DNA of 11,271 bases, from contig JANYGE010000256.1 in assembly GCA_025362535.1 (NCBI GenBank), positions 1-11,271 of the forward strand, in the 5' to 3' direction. Below are positions 7,160 to 11,271 of the stretch, piece by piece; the first letter of the stretch is position 1; each line of letters opens with the position of its first letter. The notes beneath the pieces are model-generated. The model worked only from the letters and a program-made list of their open reading frames with translations. It did not search any database and was not told the DNA's origin. The translations under genes and the position numbers were made by a program. This DNA is from Hyphomicrobiales bacterium (GTDB taxonomy: Bacteria > Pseudomonadota > Alphaproteobacteria > Rhizobiales > Aestuariivirgaceae).

Positions 7160-7313
7160 TTTGAATTCCACTTAATTTACCATATTTAACTTTTGGTCTG
7201 TCTACAGGATTTTTAGCGAAAGTTTTGACTATTTTTACCCTTTTTCCAAAGGGCGCATTAGCACATTTCTCCTATCTGTAAAAATTGATCTAATGTCCAC
7301 CGAGGTTTGCGTG
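7160..7313. promoter_or_regulatory. Divergent intergenic region between mrp and the histidine kinase gene
   Basis: This AT-rich spacer must hold promoters in both directions. A TTGACT at 7225-7230 (+) resembles a -35 element, but no good -10 follows 16-18 nt later. A perfect 6-bp inverted repeat with a 4-nt centre (CCCTTT-TTCC-AAAGGG, 7238-7253) lies near the middle. It is not followed by a T-run on either strand, so it is not a typical terminator. Confidence 0.35.
7302..7305 (+). promoter_or_regulatory. Ribosome binding site of the histidine kinase gene
   Basis: GAGG here stands 8 nt before ATG 7314. The earlier in-frame ATG at 7293 has no purine-rich site before it, so 7314 is taken as the start. 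Confidence 0.55.
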
Positions 7314-8846
7314 ATGTCAGTTGCTGGTTTTACAGATACACTTTCGAGCCGCCAAAATTTTCACATTGAAGAAGCGGATCATCATGTGACAAAGCGCGAA
7401 ACTGTATCCGCCATTGATCCCACAACACCGTGGCAAGCTGATCTTTTAGAAATGTTCTTGCGTAACCAGCTTTTGGTTGCACCTGTAATGCCGCTGCTAT
7501 CCCTGTTGCTTGCCATTACAGCTTTACAATGGGTTCCATTGTTTACGATTGCGACATGGCTCATTGGTGCTCTTGGTTGCAATGCTATTCAACTGTTCCT
7601 GTGTAATCATTATTTCCAACGTCCGCGCAGTGATGCAGAGCAAGGCGAATGGATTGGCATGATGTCGGCTTCGGAATTGATGCAGGGAACCTTCTGGGTC
7701 TTGCCGCTGTTTTTTTTCTGGCCGGAAGCAAGCCCGCTTCAAGGCACATTCCTAGTTGCTGCCATTATGGTTGTGAGTGTTGTCCGCTTTCTCGTGGTTA
7801 GCAATTTTATGCCTGTGCTCATCGCTGGCACCACCATCATGACGATTGGTGTTGCTTTACGTTGTGTATCAGAAGGTGGCCCGATTTATTTCGGAATGAC
7901 GGGCCTTGTGATTACCCTTGAAGTGTTTTTCCTGTTCATCGCGCGGCAGCTGCAGGACACAGCACGCGACATGGTGATTTTCCGTAGACAAAAAGATAAT
8001 CTCATCACTGAACTCAAAGTTGAACGTGACCGGGCTGAAACGGAACGCCACAAGGCCGAGCAAGCAAACAATGCCAAATCCTCATTCCTTGCAAACATGA
8101 GTCATGAGCTGCGTACACCTCTTAATGCCATTCTGGGCTTTTCGGAAATTCTTGAACGCGAACTATTTGGTCCAATGACCAATAATGCCTATAAGGATTA
8201 TGCTGGCGACATTCATAACTCCGGCCAATATCTATTGGGTTTGATCAACGATATATTGGATATTTCACGTATAGAAGCTGGCCGCCGCGATATTCGTGAG
8301 GAACCCGTTCAACTGCTTGAGCCTTTGCGCCATGCCAAGCATTTGCTCGAAATCAATGCGGTTAAGAAAAACATGACTATTGAAATTCATGTTGATGCGG
8401 GTCTTCCAAAAGTGTGGGGCGATGGGCGCGCCATAAATCAAATCGCCATTAATCTTCTGGCCAATGCCATTAAATTTTCGCCTGCTGGTGGTCAAGCTGT
8501 GTTGTCTGCCACACGCAATGCAACGGGTGAATTGATGATGAGTGTCAAAGACAATGGGCCTGGCATTCCGCCGAATGAAATCGAACAAGCCATGTCCGCC
8601 TTCACCCGTGGCAGCTTGGCCACAAAGAAAGCAATTGATGGTGCTGGGCTTGGCCTATCTATTGTGAGGGGCATTATGGATCTGCATGGCGGCAGAATCG
8701 AAATCAAAAGCCAATTGGGCCATGGCACTGAAGTGATCTGCACGTTCCCTGCCTCGCGAGTACTCTCAGGCCCACGTGGTGAGATTATTGCCGGACCGAA
8801 TATTCAATCTGACTCGCAACGCAAATTGATTTCACTGACGGGCTGA
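7314..8846 (+). CDS. Membrane-bound sensor histidine kinase (PdhS/DivJ/PleC-like kinase core)
   Basis: This 510-residue protein has about six hydrophobic segments between residues 45 and 215, a short charged coiled coil (about 225-255), then a kinase core. The phosphorylated histidine is His264 in Asn-Met-Ser-His-Glu-Leu-Arg-Thr-Pro-Leu, followed by a dimerisation helix ending Ile-Leu-Asp-Ile-Ser-Arg-Ile-Glu-Ala-Gly. The ATP-binding domain shows the N box (Asn-Leu-Leu-Ala-Asn-Ala, Asn384), Asp-Asn-Gly-Pro-Gly-Ile-Pro (413-419) and Gly-Ala-Gly-Leu-Gly-Leu-Ser (443-449). The Leu-Phe-Gly-Pro-Met and Ile-His-Asn-Ser-Gly-Gln-Tyr-Leu segments resemble cell-cycle kinases of alphaproteobacteria. It has no PAS or receiver domain and no response regulator gene beside it, so it is an orphan kinase whose signal and partner are unknown. 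It could feed the DivK or CtrA network, by inference only. Confidence 0.9.
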   Translation: MSVAGFTDTLSSRQNFHIEEADHHVTKRETVSAIDPTTPWQADLLEMFLRNQLLVAPVMPLLSLLLAITALQWVPLFTIATWLIGALGCNAIQLFLCNHYFQRPRSDAEQGEWIGMMSASELMQGTFWVLPLFFFWPEASPLQGTFLVAAIMVVSVVRFLVVSNFMPVLIAGTTIMTIGVALRCVSEGGPIYFGMTGLVITLEVFFLFIARQLQDTARDMVIFRRQKDNLITELKVERDRAETERHKAEQANNAKSSFLANMSHELRTPLNAILGFSEILERELFGPMTNNAYKDYAGDIHNSGQYLLGLINDILDISRIEAGRRDIREEPVQLLEPLRHAKHLLEINAVKKNMTIEIHVDAGLPKVWGDGRAINQIAINLLANAIKFSPAGGQAVLSATRNATGELMMSVKDNGPGIPPNEIEQAMSAFTRGSLATKKAIDGAGLGLSIVRGIMDLHGGRIEIKSQLGHGTEVICTFPASRVLSGPRGEIIAGPNIQSDSQRKLISLTG

Positions 8847-8848
8847 AG

Positions 8849-9865
8849 TTACTCCTTATCCGACACGCCAGCGCTTGCAAAAGTAGCCATATTATTGTGA
8901 CAGTTCACTGCGGCCTTCACGAGACCTGCGGCGAGCGCTGCACCGGAGCCTTCGCCAAGGCGCATGCCCAAATCCAAGAGAGGGTGTTTATTAATTTTTT
9001 GCAGCAAGGCTTTATGTGCAGGTTCGGCTGAACAATGAGCGACCATACAATGATCGAGCGCTGTGGAATTTGCAGCAAATAGAATTGCGGCCGCTGCCGT
9101 TGCAACATAGCCATCAATGAGCACCGGAACCCGTTCCATGCGGGCGGCCATGATCGCTCCAGCCATAGCAGAAATTTCGCGGCCCCCGAGGCGGCGTAAG
9201 ACTTCAAGCGGATCATTGAGGTGACTTTTATGCAAGGCAACTGCACGGCGCACAGCATCAGCTTTACGGCGCAGGCCTTCGGCGTCAACGCCTGTACCAG
9301 GCCCCACCCAGTCTTCAGCAGCTCCGCCAAATAATCCATGCGCGATGGCTGCAGCAATTGTGGTGTTGCCGATCCCCATTTCGCCGATGCAGAGAAGATC
9401 GCAACCGCCCGCAATGGCCTCCATACCATAGGCAAAAGTGGCGGCACATTCTTGCTCACTCAAGGCTGCTTCTTGGGTGATGTCGGCTGTAGGAAGCTCC
9501 AACGCCAATTCGAAAACTTTCAAACCCAAATCAAATGTTTTGCAAATTTGATTGACAGCAGCGCCACCTGATTGAAAATTGGCAACCATTTGAGCGGTAA
9601 CCGCTTGCGGATAGGCTGCCACACCTTGCGCTACAACGCCGTGGTTGCCCGCAAAAACCGCAACAATAGTCCGGTCTGCGCGCGGTGGATAATGGGCTTG
9701 CCATGTGGCCATCCATTCGGAAATCGCTTCTAATTTCCCCAATGCACCGGGTGGTTTGGTCAGTTGCGCTTCATGGGCTTTGGCAAGTGCGGCGTTTTCC
9801 ACATCGCCTTGCGGCATTTTCTTGAAGAGGGCGCGTATGTCATCAAAGGGTAATCCGGTGGTCAT
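8849..9865 (-). CDS. cobT: Nicotinate-nucleotide--dimethylbenzimidazole phosphoribosyltransferase CobT
   Basis: This 338-residue enzyme is of normal family length. It moves phosphoribose from nicotinate mononucleotide to 5,6-dimethylbenzimidazole, giving alpha-ribazole 5'-phosphate for the lower loop of cobalamin. Visible signatures are Lys-Pro-Pro-Gly-Ala-Leu-Gly (37-43), Gly-Asn-His-Gly-Val (73-77), Gly-Glu-Met-Gly-Ile-Gly-Asn-Thr-Thr (161-169), Val-Gly-Pro-Gly-Thr-Gly (187-192), and Arg-Leu-Gly-Glu-Gly-Ser-Gly-Ala (302-309), whose Glu305 matches the catalytic glutamate of the Salmonella enzyme. The start is the only sensible ATG; an AGAGG lies 12 nt before it, a longer gap than usual. It is divergent from cobS, its pathway partner, and its stop is 2 nt from the kinase stop. 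Note that this is the phosphoribosyltransferase, not the cobaltochelatase subunit also called CobT. Confidence 0.96.
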   Translation of the reverse strand: MTTGLPFDDIRALFKKMPQGDVENAALAKAHEAQLTKPPGALGKLEAISEWMATWQAHYPPRADRTIVAVFAGNHGVVAQGVAAYPQAVTAQMVANFQSGGAAVNQICKTFDLGLKVFELALELPTADITQEAALSEQECAATFAYGMEAIAGGCDLLCIGEMGIGNTTIAAAIAHGLFGGAAEDWVGPGTGVDAEGLRRKADAVRRAVALHKSHLNDPLEVLRRLGGREISAMAGAIMAARMERVPVLIDGYVATAAAAILFAANSTALDHCMVAHCSAEPAHKALLQKINKHPLLDLGMRLGEGSGAALAAGLVKAAVNCHNNMATFASAGVSDKE

Positions 9866-9995
9866 AGGGTTAATATTCCTCTAAAAAATCATAACCCCTG
9901 CGACATTATGCTAGGGTTGGCTGGTGCGGCGGTGCTGACAAACTTAGATGCTTTCTCTAACAGCTCAACCACGGGAGCCAAGTGTATAATCTGCC
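9866..9995. promoter_or_regulatory. Divergent cobT/cobS intergenic region
   Basis: The 130-nt spacer serves cobT (left) and cobS (right). It contains an imperfect inverted repeat (AACCC at 9893-9897 with GGGTT at 9914-9918, and inner GC/GC pairs around an 8-nt loop). No cobalamin riboswitch was recognised: the conserved B12-box sequence and its supporting helices are missing, and the space is short for that RNA. Confidence 0.45.
9985..9990 (+). promoter_or_regulatory. Possible -10 element for cobS, close enough for a leaderless message
   Basis: A perfect TATAAT ends 5 nt before the cobS ATG. If used, transcription would begin at or next to the start codon, and no Shine-Dalgarno sequence is present before that ATG. 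No good -35 element is seen at the right distance, so the call is tentative. Confidence 0.35.
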
Positions 9996-10805
9996 ATGAG
10001 CGACGTTCTGCCACCAAATGACGCAAGGTCGGAGAAATTCAGACCCTTTGCCGAGCTGATCAGCAGCTTGAGCTTTTTGACGCGGCTTCCTATTCCTTTT
10101 GCCAGAACTATCGACCCACCTGCCCTTTCGCAGAGTATGCGGTTCTTTGCTTTGGCCGGAGCCTGTATCGGGGCCTTGAATGGCCTGGTGTTGGTGGGAT
10201 TGCAGGCTCTTAATGTGCCGAGCCTTTTAGGAGCCGCACTCACCTGCATATTTGGATTGATAGTGACCGGCGGCCTTCACGAAGATGGATTGGCGGATAG
10301 TGCTGACGGGCTATTCGGCGGGAAAACCCGCGAAGACCGGTTGCTCATCATGCGAGACAGCCGCATTGGCAGCTATGGTGCGATGGCCCTTGTGACTTGT
10401 TTGTTGGCACGGGCTGCTTCCTACGAGGCCCTATTGGGATTACCCGTCTATGCTTGCGTTGCTGTGATGGCGGCAACTGGAGCTTTTTCTCGCGCCATGG
10501 TGGTTGACATGATGTGGGCCACGAAATCAGCGCGCAATGATGGTCTTTCAGTTTTGGCGGGAAGGCCGGGGCGCAATTCAGCTCTCTTTGCAATCGTTAC
10601 TGGTGGTGCTCTGGTGTTTGGTGCAGGTCTCTATCTTCGCCCCGAAAGCGGAGTGGTAGCGGTACTTGCAGCTACGGGTGTGACGGGCCTCATTCGCCGT
10701 TATGCCATGCGCCAGATTGGTGGACAGACCGGAGATATTTGTGGGGCCACGCAAGTTTTGGTCGAGATCACTCTGTTTACGGTTTTCTTGGCAATGATTG
10801 GTTAA
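9996..10805 (+). CDS. cobS: Adenosylcobinamide-GDP ribazoletransferase (cobalamin synthase) CobS
   Basis: This 269-residue polytopic membrane enzyme joins adenosylcobinamide-GDP with alpha-ribazole (or its phosphate) to complete adenosylcobalamin at the inner membrane. It begins with the family's Phe-Leu-Thr-Arg-Leu-Pro-Ile-Pro segment (27-34). It carries the acidic, metal-binding signature Gly-Gly-Leu-His-Glu-Asp-Gly-Leu-Ala-Asp-Ser-Ala-Asp-Gly (87-100) and Met-Arg-Asp-Ser-Arg-Ile-Gly-Ser-Tyr-Gly (about 115-124). Hydrophobic helices follow to the C-terminus. ATG 9996 is preceded in frame by a stop (9987-9989) and is the only start that keeps the N-terminal segment. There is no ribosome site, and TATAAT ends 5 nt upstream. 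The neighbour cobT supplies its alpha-ribazole substrate. Confidence 0.95.
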   Translation: MSDVLPPNDARSEKFRPFAELISSLSFLTRLPIPFARTIDPPALSQSMRFFALAGACIGALNGLVLVGLQALNVPSLLGAALTCIFGLIVTGGLHEDGLADSADGLFGGKTREDRLLIMRDSRIGSYGAMALVTCLLARAASYEALLGLPVYACVAVMAATGAFSRAMVVDMMWATKSARNDGLSVLAGRPGRNSALFAIVTGGALVFGAGLYLRPESGVVAVLAATGVTGLIRRYAMRQIGGQTGDICGATQVLVEITLFTVFLAMIG

Positions 10806-10874
10806 CCCTGCTTTCAAATTCACTGTCCACGTCAACTGTTCTTGATCAATGTCCGGTTAATCTTGCTCTCAATA
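10800..10874 (+). repeat. Imperfect direct repeat across the cobS-protease spacer
   Basis: GGTTAACCCTGCTTTCAA at 10800-10817 and GGTTAATCTTGCTCTCAA at 10855-10872 agree at 15 of 18 bases, 55 nt apart. The first copy includes the cobS stop codon and the second lies just before the ribosome site of the next gene. It may be a chance likeness or a decayed duplication. Confidence 0.35.
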
Positions 10875-10881
10875 AAATGTT

Positions 10882-10885
10882 GGAG
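10882..10885 (+). promoter_or_regulatory. Ribosome binding site of the aspartic protease gene
   Basis: GGAG stands 6 nt before ATG 10892. It favours this start over the in-frame ATG at 10877, which would put the GGAG inside the coding region and has no site of its own. Confidence 0.55.
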
Positions 10886-10891
10886 AGCGTT

Positions 10892-11271
10892 ATGGTAAAA
10901 TCGGGTTTGTTGCAAAGCGTTGCATTGGCATTTTTGTTGATGGCCAGTGCTGGTTTTCCCGGCCTAGAAGCGGCGCAAAGCGAGCAGCCGCTTCAGCTGA
11001 TGGCCATTACCGAATTGAAGGCCGGAAATATGGGCCACTATGTGGTAAAAGCGCGTATTAACAAATCTGATATTGATGTGATGGTCGATACGGGTGCCAG
11101 CGTTGTTGCTCTGAGTTATGAAGATGCACAAAAGGCGGGCCTTCATCCCAACACCCTTGATTTCGAAGTTCCAGTTGCAACAGCCAACGGCTCGGTCAAA
11201 GCTGCTCGGGCGAAATTAGACCGCGTAGAGATTGATACTGTGCGGGTGGATGATGTGGATGCCTTGGTGTT
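10892..11271 (+). CDS. Secreted retropepsin-like aspartic protease, TIGR02281-like (partial, 3' end outside window)
   Basis: The frame runs to the window edge, giving 126 residues. Residues 1-28 look like a Sec signal peptide, with Lys3, a hydrophobic core and a likely cut near Leu-Glu-Ala/Ala-Gln, so the product should be periplasmic or anchored. The mature part has the retropepsin active-site pattern Met-Val-Asp-Thr-Gly-Ala-Ser (64-70, catalytic Asp66), followed by Val-Val-Ala-Leu-Ser and a later Val-Ala-Thr-Ala-Asn-Gly flap-like stretch (95-100). Such single-domain proteins of about 170-230 residues in alphaproteobacteria are expected to act as dimers, each giving one aspartate. Their substrates are mostly unknown. 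The gene follows cobS on the same strand after 86 nt and may share its message, though it has its own ribosome site. Confidence 0.85.
   Translation, partial: MVKSGLLQSVALAFLLMASAGFPGLEAAQSEQPLQLMAITELKAGNMGHYVVKARINKSDIDVMVDTGASVVALSYEDAQKAGLHPNTLDFEVPVATANGSVKAARAKLDRVEIDTVRVDDVDALV

Noticed and set aside
8917..9459. A 180-codon open frame on the minus strand inside cobT
   Set aside because: It is on the same strand in another frame of a clear, intact cobT, has no ribosome site and no recognisable domain; it is a shadow of the real gene.
9870..9884. TTAA-N7-CTAA resembling a CtrA site (TTAA-N7-TTAA) before cobT
   Set aside because: One base off the consensus and overlapping the likely cobT ribosome site; such near-matches are frequent in AT-rich spacers.

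Overview
The window looks like ordinary chromosomal DNA of an alphaproteobacterium, most likely in or near the Hyphomicrobiales (Rhizobiales). The grounds are the protein families: a PdhS/DivJ-like histidine kinase, CobT and CobS side by side and divergent, a retropepsin-like periplasmic protease after cobS, an Mrp/ApbC ATPase and a class of small proline-rich membrane protein. Base composition is balanced, not GC-rich, for such a relative. No rRNA, tRNA, insertion sequence, phage gene or CRISPR array was seen.

Layout. Positions 2-139 (+) hold the tail of a flavin-nucleotide-binding (PNPOx-like) protein. It faces a two-gene minus-strand unit, an M20-family peptidase (502-1902) and a SnoaL-like protein (146-505), joined by an ATGA overlap. 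A divergent spacer (1903-2085) leads to a plus-strand operon with two further 4-nt overlaps: an SLC13/DASS-type transporter (2086-3639), a tandem universal stress protein (3636-4649) and a glutathione S-transferase (4646-5272). These run tail to tail into an uncharacterised membrane protein (5274-5957, -), which lies downstream of mrp/apbC (6047-7159, -). Divergent from mrp is a membrane histidine kinase (7314-8846, +), which converges on cobT (8849-9865, -). cobS (9996-10805, +) is divergent from cobT, and a secreted aspartic protease (10892 onward, +) runs off the window end.

How the genes work together. CobT makes alpha-ribazole phosphate and CobS joins alpha-ribazole to adenosylcobinamide-GDP, so the pair covers late nucleotide-loop assembly of cobalamin. 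The transporter, Usp and GST genes are probably made from one message; their joint role is not known, though transport tied to a stress or nucleotide-sensing partner is a reasonable guess. Mrp is a housekeeping Fe-S carrier ATPase. The kinase has no response regulator beside it.

No complete, clearly new system was found. The most interesting points are the transporter's altered first substrate/sodium motif (Glu-His-Thr where Ser-Asn-Thr is usual), its translational coupling to a degenerate tandem Usp, the uncharacterised polyproline membrane protein behind mrp, and a possible leaderless cobS start.
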